NCBI GenBank assembly: GCA_913061105.1
Contig: CAJXVJ010000009.1
Coordinates: forward strand, 1 to 32,304
Length of the DNA: 32,304 nucleotides
Direction: 5' to 3'
DNA from: an uncultured Alcanivoracaceae bacterium
GTDB lineage: Bacteria; Pseudomonadota; Gammaproteobacteria; Xanthomonadales; Marinicellaceae
Shown: positions 1-7,026 of the stretch, piece by piece
Layout: every line of letters starts with the position of its first letter
How positions within the stretch are numbered: the first letter of the stretch is position 1
Translations under genes and position numbers: made by a program
Notes under the pieces: model-generated
The model's database searches: none
What the model saw: only the letters and a program-made list of their open reading frames with translations
What the model was told of the DNA's origin: nothing

Positions 1-34
1 GTCTCGTGGGCTCGGAGATGTGTATAAGAGACAG
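1..34. other. Illumina Nextera read-2 adapter (synthetic)
   Basis: The first 34 bases are exactly the Nextera transposase adapter for the i7 side, ending in the 19-base mosaic end AGATGTGTATAAGAGACAG. This is library-preparation sequence, not genome. Biological sequence begins at about base 35, so the left edge is an artificial break and the first reading frame is cut by it. Confidence 0.98.
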
Positions 35-36
35 GA

Positions 37-459
37 ATCAAATATAAACCCAGAAACTCAGTAATTGTCACTAAACGTTTGGGTCATAACAAAACGGTAG
101 TAAGGAAAAATAATACCACAAAAGTTAAAACTAATACAATTAAGAGCAGATATTCCAACACTGGCAAAAGTTCTACAATAAAAAGAAATGGAACTAAAAC
201 GAGGGTTAAAAAATCTAATACAACCAAGGTTGGAGTTAAGAAAACCAACTATTCTAGAACTGGAAATACAACTGTAAAAAGAACTAAAAAAACCACTAAT
301 AATCAATACGGTAAGAAAACCACTGCAAAAACAGGTAAGAAAACCACTGTAAATAATGGTAAAAAGACCACTGTTAAAAAGACAAAGAAGACTAAAAAAA
401 CCAAAGATGGTAAAAAAGTTACGAAAACAAGTAAGAAAACCGTAAAAAAGAATAAATGA
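37..459 (+). CDS. Lys/Thr-rich low-complexity basic protein, 5'-truncated
   Basis: The reading frame is open all the way back to the adapter junction. The TTG start at 79 offered by the ORF track is therefore probably not the true start, and the 5' end is missing. The visible part, about 140 residues, is almost entirely Lys, Thr, Asn, Val, Gly, Ser and Arg, with no acidic residues until a single Asp near the end. It has no hydrophobic segment. It contains three tandem 8-residue units (GKKTTAKT, GKKTTVNN, GKKTTVKK) followed by KKTKKTKKTK. Such extreme basic, low-complexity tails are seen in histone H1-like nucleic-acid-binding proteins, but no domain is recognisable and the function is unknown. 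Codons are AAA-rich as expected for an AT-rich genome. The gene is convergent with the formate/nitrite channel gene. Confidence 0.6.
   Translation: MKYKPRNSVIVTKRLGHNKTVVRKNNTTKVKTNTIKSRYSNTGKSSTIKRNGTKTRVKKSNTTKVGVKKTNYSRTGNTTVKRTKKTTNNQYGKKTTAKTGKKTTVNNGKKTTVKKTKKTKKTKDGKKVTKTSKKTVKKNK
310..381 (+). repeat. three tandem 24-bp repeats inside the Lys/Thr-rich gene
   Basis: Units start at 310, 334 and 358. The first two share GGTAAGAAAACCACTG, and the third has diverged at synonymous positions (GGTAAAAAGACCACTG). All are in frame and encode GKKTT plus three variable residues. Divergence falls at silent sites, which suggests that the protein repeat is maintained. Confidence 0.8.
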
Positions 460-516
460 TTCTTTTACAAACCCTAATTGAATTTTAAATTAGAGGTTTT
501 GTTTCAAAAAATACAA

Positions 517-551
517 ATGGTGTTGGCATGTTAAATTTATGTCAGCACCAT
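517..551 (-). terminator. hairpin between convergent genes, probable terminator for the FNT channel gene
   Basis: ATGGTGTTGGCAT (517-529) pairs with ATGTCAGCACCAT (539-551) as a 13-bp stem with two G-U wobbles and a 9-base loop. Read on the minus strand, the hairpin is followed by the T-rich run TTGTATTTTTTG. This suits a Rho-independent terminator for the minus-strand gene ending at 592. An imperfect hairpin at about 468-502 (CCCTAATT/AATTAGAGG) may serve the plus-strand gene. Confidence 0.5.
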
Positions 552-591
552 ATTGTTTCTAGTGTAAAAAACAGATCGTAATAATAAGACC

Positions 592-1410
592 TTACTTTTC
601 TTTTCTGCGGTATATAATATGATAGACCAACCCAACTAAAACACTACCACCAATGAGATTTCCCATAATCACAGGGATTAAATTTTGCATCATTCCCATC
701 CATGATATGACATCCGTATGTGTACCAACATCTCCATAAGCTTCTATCATCATCGCCATCGGAAAGAAATACATATTAGCAATACTGTGCTCAAATCCAG
801 CGGCCACAAAAGCGGAAATCGGAAATATAATCGCTACAGCTTTATCAATCACACTGCGCCCCGCTAAGGCCATCCAGACAGCCATACAAACAAGTACATT
901 ACAAAGCATACCTTTAAAAAATGCCGTCCAAAATGGGAGTGATCCTTTAGCTGTGGCTATTGCCACGTATTGTTTTGCTACTTGTCCTGAATTCATTTCA
1001 GTGTGACCAGATAAATACACCAATACCGCTAAACTGCTGGCACCAATGAAATTTGCTATGCAGATAATCACCCAACTTTTGAGTAAGTCGCTAGTTGAAA
1101 GCTTTCCTTCAGCCCAAGCCATGGCTTGCAAGTTATTTCCAGTGAACAACTCTGCACCTGCAACAATAACTAAAATTAACCCCAAGGAAAATGTCAGCCC
1201 TCCCAAGATTTGACTGGTTGCAAAGCTTAAAGAGTCATCAGACTTTACTAAAACAAAATAAAGCGCACCAAGACCGATAAAAGCACCGGCTAAAACGCCT
1301 AACATTAACATAGATAAAAAAGGCAGGCGCGCTTTTACAACTCCTATAGACTCAACTTTTTCAGCAATTTCTTTTGGTGAAAAAGCATCAAAACCATAAA
1401 TATCTGACAC
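592..1410 (-). CDS. formate/nitrite transporter (FNT/FocA-type) channel
   Basis: This is an inner-membrane pentameric channel of the FNT family, moving formate, nitrite or related small anions. The 272 residues match the family's usual size. Hallmarks are AGAELFTGNN with the Thr of the central selectivity region at residue 90, KGMLCNVLVCMAVWMA, and GFEHSIANMYFFP with the pore histidine at residue 208. About six membrane segments are visible. The start is supported by an AGGAGAG ribosome site a few bases upstream. It has its own hairpin downstream and is not in an operon with the MFS gene behind it (about 108 bases apart). Whether the substrate is formate, nitrite or hydrosulfide cannot be decided from sequence. 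No FDH or nitrite reductase gene lies beside it. Confidence 0.92.
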   Translation of the reverse strand: MSDIYGFDAFSPKEIAEKVESIGVVKARLPFLSMLMLGVLAGAFIGLGALYFVLVKSDDSLSFATSQILGGLTFSLGLILVIVAGAELFTGNNLQAMAWAEGKLSTSDLLKSWVIICIANFIGASSLAVLVYLSGHTEMNSGQVAKQYVAIATAKGSLPFWTAFFKGMLCNVLVCMAVWMALAGRSVIDKAVAIIFPISAFVAAGFEHSIANMYFFPMAMMIEAYGDVGTHTDVISWMGMMQNLIPVIMGNLIGGSVLVGLVYHIIYRRKEK

Positions 1411-1518
1411 GATTCTCTCTCCTATTATTAATTCAGTTTTTATTGATTAAATGAAACCTATTCTTACTATACAATAAAACTAAATTATGGAACTTGATAT
1501 ATGACAAATTTAGAGATA

Positions 1519-2739
1519 TTAGTTAACTCTTTTATTGATAACAATACTCAATAAAAACAGAGTAGTAGAAACAACAATAAAGGCTGTTCCAATACTGAAG
1601 TTATCAACCAAAATACCGAAAACAATCGCTAATATTGCCGTCATTATAGTTTTAAGCAATGATTGTGCAGAAATGACAGAAGTCAAAATATCATTAGGAA
1701 CATTATCAGAAACCACACCTGTTAGTATGGGTTTTCTGATGTTTTCGATGATGTAAATACCTATCATAGATATTAAACCTAATACCCAAAATTTTAGAAC
1801 GATAAAAACACCACATAAAACCCCTAAACAAAAACCCACAATCAAACTATTGTATGAGATGTTGAGTTTATTTTTATCATAAAACCATGAAGCCAAACGA
1901 GAGGCCTGAGAAGTTGCCAGAAAGATAAAAAAGTATAAGGCGCCAACGACCAATCCATTTTTCTTATCAAAATCTACTGTTAGCATAATGGGCATTAGAA
2001 TTGCCACTTGAATCATAATTAGCTGTATATAATCTTTAACAGCTTTAAGATATGCCGAATGGGCAGCCGAAGAATTAATGATTTTTAATACATTAATTTG
2101 TCTCATGATATTAAAAAAGGATTTAATCGTAGTAACTAATGGTGCCTTTTCATGTTGATGGGTACTTTTGTTCAGCTCTTTTGGATAGGAATATATCAAC
2201 ATTAAATTGAATAAATAAGGGACAATGGAATACAAAAATATATTTTGAAATGACCCAGTATGAAAGACTATCAATCCAGCAATCAATGATGACAACGCAG
2301 ATCCTTTTTGAGACCAAGAACGGGTATGCCCATAATAACTGATCTTATGATCCTGCCAATTTTTCAATGCCAAATAATCAATGATCATGCCTTTATGTGT
2401 GCCCGATCGAAATGCATCACCAACACCATAAAGAATAAATGCCAGCATAAACCACCAAAAATTCTCTGCACTATAAAACAGATAAAAACTAACAATATAG
2501 GCCACAAATGAAAGCATTAATGCATTTTTTCGCCCATAAGTATCAGCCAACAAACCAGAAGGGACTTCAATCACATTAATTAAAACTTCACGTACAGCAT
2601 ACAAAACCCCAATCTGTGTATAAGGCAGGCCTTTTTCTACCAAAAACAAAATAAAGAAAGCATCAAAAAACCGTAAATTTTTCAAAAACCCATAGGCACA
2701 AAATTTGTAATACTGTTTATTTTTAGAAAATGAGACCAT
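1519..2739 (-). CDS. MFS transporter
   Basis: This major facilitator superfamily secondary transporter has about 12 hydrophobic segments in 406 residues. The cytoplasmic motif A between helices 2 and 3 is clear (GLLADTYGRKNAL, near residues 63-75). It is preceded by IEVPSG and followed by a helix-4 region GVGDAFRSGTHKG, as in the multidrug/sugar-type MFS_1 group. The substrate is unknown. The start ATG has no good Shine-Dalgarno sequence, so the exact start is less certain. The C-terminal end INKRVN is short and basic. It stands alone: the FNT gene follows on the same strand, and a decayed GGDEF fragment lies divergently upstream. Confidence 0.88.
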   Translation of the reverse strand: MVSFSKNKQYYKFCAYGFLKNLRFFDAFFILFLVEKGLPYTQIGVLYAVREVLINVIEVPSGLLADTYGRKNALMLSFVAYIVSFYLFYSAENFWWFMLAFILYGVGDAFRSGTHKGMIIDYLALKNWQDHKISYYGHTRSWSQKGSALSSLIAGLIVFHTGSFQNIFLYSIVPYLFNLMLIYSYPKELNKSTHQHEKAPLVTTIKSFFNIMRQINVLKIINSSAAHSAYLKAVKDYIQLIMIQVAILMPIMLTVDFDKKNGLVVGALYFFIFLATSQASRLASWFYDKNKLNISYNSLIVGFCLGVLCGVFIVLKFWVLGLISMIGIYIIENIRKPILTGVVSDNVPNDILTSVISAQSLLKTIMTAILAIVFGILVDNFSIGTAFIVVSTTLFLLSIVINKRVN

Positions 2740-2790
2740 TAAACAAATTGTACAACAACTCGGCTATGCTCACAAATCTAATTCGTATAG

Positions 2791-2937
2791 GAAATATGTG
2801 AATACTTATCATCAAGTTTTACAATCTCAAATATGCAAAATAAAGAAGGTTTTAAGGCGTTATTCGAGAGAGCCGACAAAGCACTATATGCTGCTAAAGC
2901 ATCTGGTGGCAATCAGATCAATTTGGCAAAATTATAA
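2791..2937 (+). pseudogene. relic of a GGDEF (diguanylate cyclase) domain, C-terminal end only
   Basis: In the frame ending with TAA at 2935, the sequence reads FTISNMQNKEGFKALFERA followed by DKALYAAKASGGNQI. This is the typical last helix-strand of GGDEF domains (consensus 'ADKALYRAKxxGRNRV'). Only 48 codons remain open after an in-frame TAG at 2788. The GG(D/E)EF active-site loop and the rest of the domain are absent, because the region directly upstream is the start of the MFS gene. An ATG at 2833 exists, but the product would be too short to be catalytic. The 65-residue ORF listed at 2798-2995 is in a different frame and is a shadow. This looks like a deletion scar. Confidence 0.75.
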
Positions 2938-2997
2938 ATTCAAAAGTGAATTATATAATCACTTTTTTAGAAGTTTTAGTAGCAGTTATTCTTAGGC

Positions 2998-3036
2998 TCA
3001 ATCAAGTTAAAAAAACTATTATTCTACCTTGATTGA
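2998..3036. repeat. 9-bp perfect inverted repeat downstream of the MDR gene
   Basis: TCAATCAAG (2998-3006) and CTTGATTGA (3028-3036) flank a 21-base spacer that contains an A/T run. It sits between the stop of the minus-strand MDR gene and the GGDEF relic. It may help transcript termination, but the loop is long and the T-run lies inside it, so it is not a standard terminator. Confidence 0.4.
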
Positions 3037-3051
3037 ACTCTTATATATCAG

Positions 3052-4047
3052 TTAGTCTTTAACAAGAACAACTTTTCCTTTGCGTTCACCACCAGCTGCG
3101 ACTGTAATAGCCTCTTTGATGTCTTTCACTTTGTATGTTGCATGAATCGGCGCAGATAACTTACCCGTTGCAATTAAGCCAATGATATTTCCGAAAACTT
3201 CTTTTTGTCGTTCAGGTGTTGCGGTACGGAACCATTTAGCCAACCAGAAACCGCGTACTGTAATGTCTTTAAATATGATGATTGTAGGAGCAAGCGTGCA
3301 AGGTTCACCACTCATGGCACCATAATTGACTATAGTTCCTCCATCACACAATGTCTCACCTAATCTATTCGTCGCTGCACCACCTACCGCATCAATGCCC
3401 AACTTAATGTCAGCACCATCGGTTGCAGCTTTCACTCTCTTTGACAAACTAAGGCCATCTAGGTTTCCATCGACCAATACCACATCTGCACCAGCAGCAA
3501 GCATAGGTTCAATCAAAGACTCACGGCGAACCACATTAACTGTTTTTAAGCCCCTTAGTTTTGCTAGAGCTACCAAATATGATCCAACCCCAGAATTGGC
3601 GGCATTTTGTATTACCCAATCACCAGGTTCTAAATCAACAAATTCGCTGAGCATTAATGAAGCTGTGGGAGGGTTAATCGTTATCATAGACAATTGAATG
3701 GGATCAACTCCATTGGGCAGAGGAACCAGTGATTTCGCATCCGCCACCATATGTGTTGCCCAAGACCCTATTCCCATCGGCAGCAATACGGTTTGTCCAA
3801 TATCTGGCCCAACAACTCCTGGTCCATGTTCAACCACTTTAGCAACACCTTCGTTGCCACCAATTGCTGGTAATGGCGGTAAAATACCATACTGCCCTGT
3901 CAAAGTAAGAACATCCGAAGGGTTAATAGGTGCAGCAAGCATTTCAAGTAATACTTGGCCATCAGCCAGTATTGGTTTTTCGAAAGAGATTGCTTCGATT
4001 ACGTCTTGTGGAACTGGCCCACGGGTTTGATATTCTGCTTTTAACAT
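3052..4047 (-). CDS. MDR-family NADPH oxidoreductase, 2-enoyl-CoA reductase (ETR/MECR)-like
   Basis: This medium-chain dehydrogenase/reductase lacks zinc ligands and resembles trans-2-enoyl thioester reductases. Visible are AAPINPSD, GQYG with the family's catalytic-type Tyr (residue 53 from the chosen start), LPAIGGNEG, PPTASLML, and the nucleotide-binding turn IQNAANSGVGSYLVALAK. These features match enzymes that reduce 2-enoyl-CoA/ACP with NADPH. I chose the internal ATG at 4047, not the ORF-track start at 4104. It follows CAGGAAAAACTGT, a good ribosome site, and gives 331 residues, the normal family length. The extra 19 residues upstream do not look like family sequence. A general quinone oxidoreductase remains an alternative. 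Confidence 0.85.
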   Translation of the reverse strand: MLKAEYQTRGPVPQDVIEAISFEKPILADGQVLLEMLAAPINPSDVLTLTGQYGILPPLPAIGGNEGVAKVVEHGPGVVGPDIGQTVLLPMGIGSWATHMVADAKSLVPLPNGVDPIQLSMITINPPTASLMLSEFVDLEPGDWVIQNAANSGVGSYLVALAKLRGLKTVNVVRRESLIEPMLAAGADVVLVDGNLDGLSLSKRVKAATDGADIKLGIDAVGGAATNRLGETLCDGGTIVNYGAMSGEPCTLAPTIIIFKDITVRGFWLAKWFRTATPERQKEVFGNIIGLIATGKLSAPIHATYKVKDIKEAITVAAGGERKGKVVLVKD

Positions 4048-4183
4048 ACAGTTTTTCCTGATAATTTGATTGTTGATTAATTTAGCGAACTGAATTACTG
4101 CCATATAAACCTGCAGTAGATTTGCAGGGTTATAAAAGATTATAAGTTTAACATAATTTCAAGTTTTAAATTAAACTATTGTG

Positions 4184-4507
4184 TTATTCCAGATCAATTG
4201 AAGAATACAACTGAAATGCAATTATAAAAAGTTGCTGTGTATTGGGGTATATTGATTGGATGGTAGATTTTAACTCAATTAATGACATGTTTTCTTGTTG
4301 TGCATGACTATCGTTAAGAAAATTAATCTGAATTGGTTCTACAGATAAAATTTTTAAAAAACCAAATGCCCTACCTTCTTCGTGAGTCAAAGCTTCAACT
4401 TTGGTCTCAGGAATGAAATCTTTTTCAGATTTATCCCGAATGGTGATGGTTTTTTTCCCCGACAATATATCTGCTTCAAAGCGTTGATAAAATGTAATCT
4501 GATGCAT
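4184..4507 (-). CDS. yqfB: N4-acetylcytidine amidohydrolase (YqfB-like, ASCH fold)
   Basis: The 107-residue protein aligns along its full length with E. coli YqfB (ITFFQRFxxDILxGxKTITIRD, and HAxQENMxLxELKxxIxxIYP). That enzyme hydrolyses N4-acetylcytidine to cytidine and acetate. The catalytic Lys, Thr and Glu of E. coli YqfB (K21, T24, E74) correspond to K19, T22 and E72 here, and all are present. The start ATG lies one base after the TAA of the deacetylase gene, so translation is probably coupled. The product would be cytosolic and involved in modified-nucleoside salvage. A run of residues after YPNTQQLFIIAF is unlike the E. coli tail. Confidence 0.9.
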   Translation of the reverse strand: MHQITFYQRFEADILSGKKTITIRDKSEKDFIPETKVEALTHEEGRAFGFLKILSVEPIQINFLNDSHAQQENMSLIELKSTIQSIYPNTQQLFIIAFQLYSSIDLE

Positions 4508-4508
4508 G

Positions 4509-5423
4509 TTACTTATTACTTGAATTCAGTACTTCCGATTCAAATCTCTTATCTAAATAAGATTCATCTAATGTTTTGTGCCACAGCCCTTTTTTTTGGC
4601 CTTTGTCTTTGGCTATTTCACCTATTCTTCCGGGGTTGAATTTTAATGGATTATTAGTTTTATAGGATGCTACTGGATCGGTCAATGCGTGTTCTGGTGT
4701 AATGATTTTCCAGCCTTGTTTACGAAGTTCATCAACTAAATCACCAATAAACAAAGCGGTAATGTCCATTTCATGTAACAGCAATACATGTTTGGGAGAA
4801 CGATCTAATTGCTCAATTGCCATTTGATCATAATAATGGATGCTTTCCATTAACACATCCACGTAAAATTTTCTTAAGGCTGTCATGTTGATCTTTGTGC
4901 CTTTTTTTATTTCTCTTTGAAACAAAACTTCGATGTACCAATCGTAATTATTTAAAGTGATATATGCATTTGTATATCCTTTTTGTTTCAATAATGCCCG
5001 CATTCCATCGCGTTTTTCAACGGTATCACCTTCCCTTAAATACGGAAAACGGAACCATTTACGGAAATTTGTAAATGAATTCAAGAGAGAGTCAGCCAAT
5101 AAAAACTCTGCTTTATAATCTTCAAGGCTTAAATTATTAATATTTGGATGGTTGTGGGTATGATTGGCAATGATGTGACCTGCATCATTGTAGGCAGTTA
5201 AGCGTTTTACTCCTTCTTCATCTAATCGTTTACTGACTGAGAAAAATGCAACCTGATTGACATCATGGTCCTTTAAATTTTTAATTAATTTCTTGGCTCG
5301 CGTTGGTCCATCAAAATATCCTTGAGCAGCCCTTGGTGAATCATCAAATGTGATGGCTATTTCTTTGCCAAAAGACATCACACTATAGGCAGTTAATAAT
5401 AAAGTTAACCAAAAAGATTTCAT
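4509..5423 (-). CDS. exported CE4 polysaccharide deacetylase (NodB domain)
   Basis: An N-terminal signal peptide (about residues 1-19, ending near SFG) precedes a NodB-type deacetylase. Carbohydrate esterase 4 motifs are in order: ITFDDSP (Asp27/Asp28, catalytic base and metal ligand), NHTHNHPN (metal His), RFPYLREGD (motif 3), and a late LLLHE (motif 5 region). The enzyme would remove N-acetyl groups from a polysaccharide or peptidoglycan in the envelope. The middle part (YITLNNYDWYI) fits the family members annotated as 'polysaccharide deacetylase' in marine Proteobacteria. It lies between the M28 peptidase (20-base gap) and the YqfB gene (1-base gap), suggesting one transcript. The precise substrate is unknown. 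Confidence 0.88.
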   Translation of the reverse strand: MKSFWLTLLLTAYSVMSFGKEIAITFDDSPRAAQGYFDGPTRAKKLIKNLKDHDVNQVAFFSVSKRLDEEGVKRLTAYNDAGHIIANHTHNHPNINNLSLEDYKAEFLLADSLLNSFTNFRKWFRFPYLREGDTVEKRDGMRALLKQKGYTNAYITLNNYDWYIEVLFQREIKKGTKINMTALRKFYVDVLMESIHYYDQMAIEQLDRSPKHVLLLHEMDITALFIGDLVDELRKQGWKIITPEHALTDPVASYKTNNPLKFNPGRIGEIAKDKGQKKGLWHKTLDESYLDKRFESEVLNSSNK

Positions 5424-5443
5424 ATTATTTTATAAAATATAGA

Positions 5444-6802
5444 TTACGGATTGATTGAATCAAAACTGTTCATAAAAATCAAGTCAATCGAATTAAAGTC
5501 AACACCTACCATATTAATTAAAGTGGCTAAATTGGCTTTAACAATCCCAGACCCTAATACAGGGTCTAAGTTTTCAGATAAATCATTAACCGTATGGTAT
5601 CCAAAATAAGTACCAATGTCAGGTTGATTAGAGGTAACAGCAGGGATTCCAGCATTTGAAAAGCTTAAAAAATCTGTACAACACATGTTTAGGCTGATTT
5701 GCCAATCGATATCTGAATACAATGCCCCATTGGCAGCAACAGTTTCTGCCAGAGTTTGATAGCTTGATGTATTGGTACCAGCAATAGCAACATTTCTGTC
5801 ATCCAATCTGTAACTAATCATGTCCATGTTTAGCATGGTTTTAACTTTGGAAATATCTCCATCATTGCTTAATTGAGTGACCACATCTTTTGAACCCAAT
5901 AATCCAGACTCTTCTTCAATAAAGCACATAAATAAAATTGAGGCATCTGTCTGGTACTGGCTGATGACATTGGCAACTTCTAAAACGCCCGAACATCCTG
6001 ATGCATTGTCTTCTGCTCCAGGTGACGGCAATGCATTGTTCCATGTTTGATTTCTAGAATCAAGATGGGCACCAACCACATACCAGTCATCTGGCCTGGT
6101 TGTGCCTTGTTTAAAACCTAAAACATTAGATCCCCTGTAATTCGCATGCAATGATACACGTGAAGTGACAAAACCCAAGTCCTCAAACTTTGTTTCTAAC
6201 CAATCACCTGCAATGACCAAATCAGCAGCTAACATGCGGTCCAAACTTGACAGATATTCTACTTGGCTAAACCACCGATCAGCATCGACTTTATCGATTA
6301 ATAATTGAACATCTGAATTGCCACGCAGTAGTTCCTGATTCTGCCTATTTGCGTATTGGTAGGATAAAACTTTATTCTTTGAAAACGGGCCGATTGAGTC
6401 ATGCCCATAGACTTGATTCTTATTAACAAAATTTTTCAAATCTATCAACTGTGAACTGTTGTTTGCAAATACAACATCTAATTGACTGTGCAGATGTTCA
6501 TCAAGGCCTGAATGATCACAATGTCCCAATGTTTGAAAGGCTAAATTATCGACATCAACGTCTTTAAGCGTGTTTAAAACTGTGACAGATTTAGATAGCT
6601 TATCCATTTGATCATTACCCACAGCAACAATCATTTTATCGCCCATTTCAACCCACCAATCAACGGTGCTATTGTTTTTGATTTCTAAAATTTTGTTTGG
6701 ACCAATGTTGTCGATATTAATAATGGTTAGATCTCTGATATCAGAGCTGTATGCTGTTCCAGATAAAAGTAACAAGCCCAATAATCTAAATGTATTTTGC
6801 AT
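5444..6802 (-). CDS. secreted M28-family zinc aminopeptidase
   Basis: A signal peptide (MQNTFRLLGLLLLSGTAYSS) is followed by an N-terminal region of about 170 residues and then an M28 catalytic domain. Zinc-ligand and catalytic motifs are visible in order: GAHLDSR, GAEDNASG, FIEEESGLLGS, LNMDMIS and GYHTVND. I chose ATG 6802, which follows TTGAGAATTAAT, over the TTG at 6814 in the ORF track. The family releases N-terminal amino acids from extracellular peptides. The C-terminus, IFMNSFDSINP, looks like a degenerate version of the IFASGFD tag on other exported proteins in this window. It is the first gene of a likely three-gene run with the deacetylase and yqfB. Confidence 0.9.
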   Translation of the reverse strand: MQNTFRLLGLLLLSGTAYSSDIRDLTIINIDNIGPNKILEIKNNSTVDWWVEMGDKMIVAVGNDQMDKLSKSVTVLNTLKDVDVDNLAFQTLGHCDHSGLDEHLHSQLDVVFANNSSQLIDLKNFVNKNQVYGHDSIGPFSKNKVLSYQYANRQNQELLRGNSDVQLLIDKVDADRWFSQVEYLSSLDRMLAADLVIAGDWLETKFEDLGFVTSRVSLHANYRGSNVLGFKQGTTRPDDWYVVGAHLDSRNQTWNNALPSPGAEDNASGCSGVLEVANVISQYQTDASILFMCFIEEESGLLGSKDVVTQLSNDGDISKVKTMLNMDMISYRLDDRNVAIAGTNTSSYQTLAETVAANGALYSDIDWQISLNMCCTDFLSFSNAGIPAVTSNQPDIGTYFGYHTVNDLSENLDPVLGSGIVKANLATLINMVGVDFNSIDLIFMNSFDSINP

Positions 6803-6832
6803 ATTAATTCTCAATTATAAATATCAATATAA

Positions 6833-6844
6833 CCAGTATACTGG
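6833..6844. promoter_or_regulatory. 12-bp palindrome upstream of the M28 peptidase, possible operator
   Basis: CCAGTATACTGG is a perfect palindrome about 31 bases upstream of the peptidase ATG. On the minus strand it sits between a -35-like TTGACC (6852-6847) and a TATATT, with a spacer of about 15 bases, so a bound repressor would block this candidate promoter. No known regulator is assigned. Confidence 0.3.
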
Positions 6845-6978
6845 CAGGTCAACCTTTTGTGTGAATTATCTTACTACAAAATAAACGGTTACTGTTCAAG
6901 TATTGTAAGGATATTTAGAGTTTTGTGCACTTGAACACGTTTTAATGAAAATGCTGTATATAAGTATATTATGAGATT

Positions 6979-7001
6979 AAAAAAAACCGCTATTAAAGCG
7001 G
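6979..7001 (-). terminator. Rho-independent terminator of ppnN
   Basis: On the minus strand CCGCT-TTAAT-AGCGG is followed directly by eight T residues, 26 bases after the ppnN stop. This is a textbook terminator. Confidence 0.9.
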
Positions 7002-7026
7002 CTTTTCTTAATATTGCTTTGTGATG

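Noticed and set aside
58-306. Minus-strand 82-residue ORF opposite the Lys/Thr-rich gene
   Set aside because: It is the antisense shadow of a repetitive AAA/ACT-rich gene and gives a Ser/Phe-rich sequence expected from that.
1431-1500. FNR-type site (TTGATnnnnATCAA) upstream of the formate/nitrite channel
   Set aside because: The nearest sequence, TTTCATTTAATCAA on the minus strand, keeps only one half-site, so I do not call it.
2798-2995. 65-residue plus-strand ORF in the track
   Set aside because: The GGDEF-like translation is in a different frame, and this ORF has no recognisable sequence or ribosome site.
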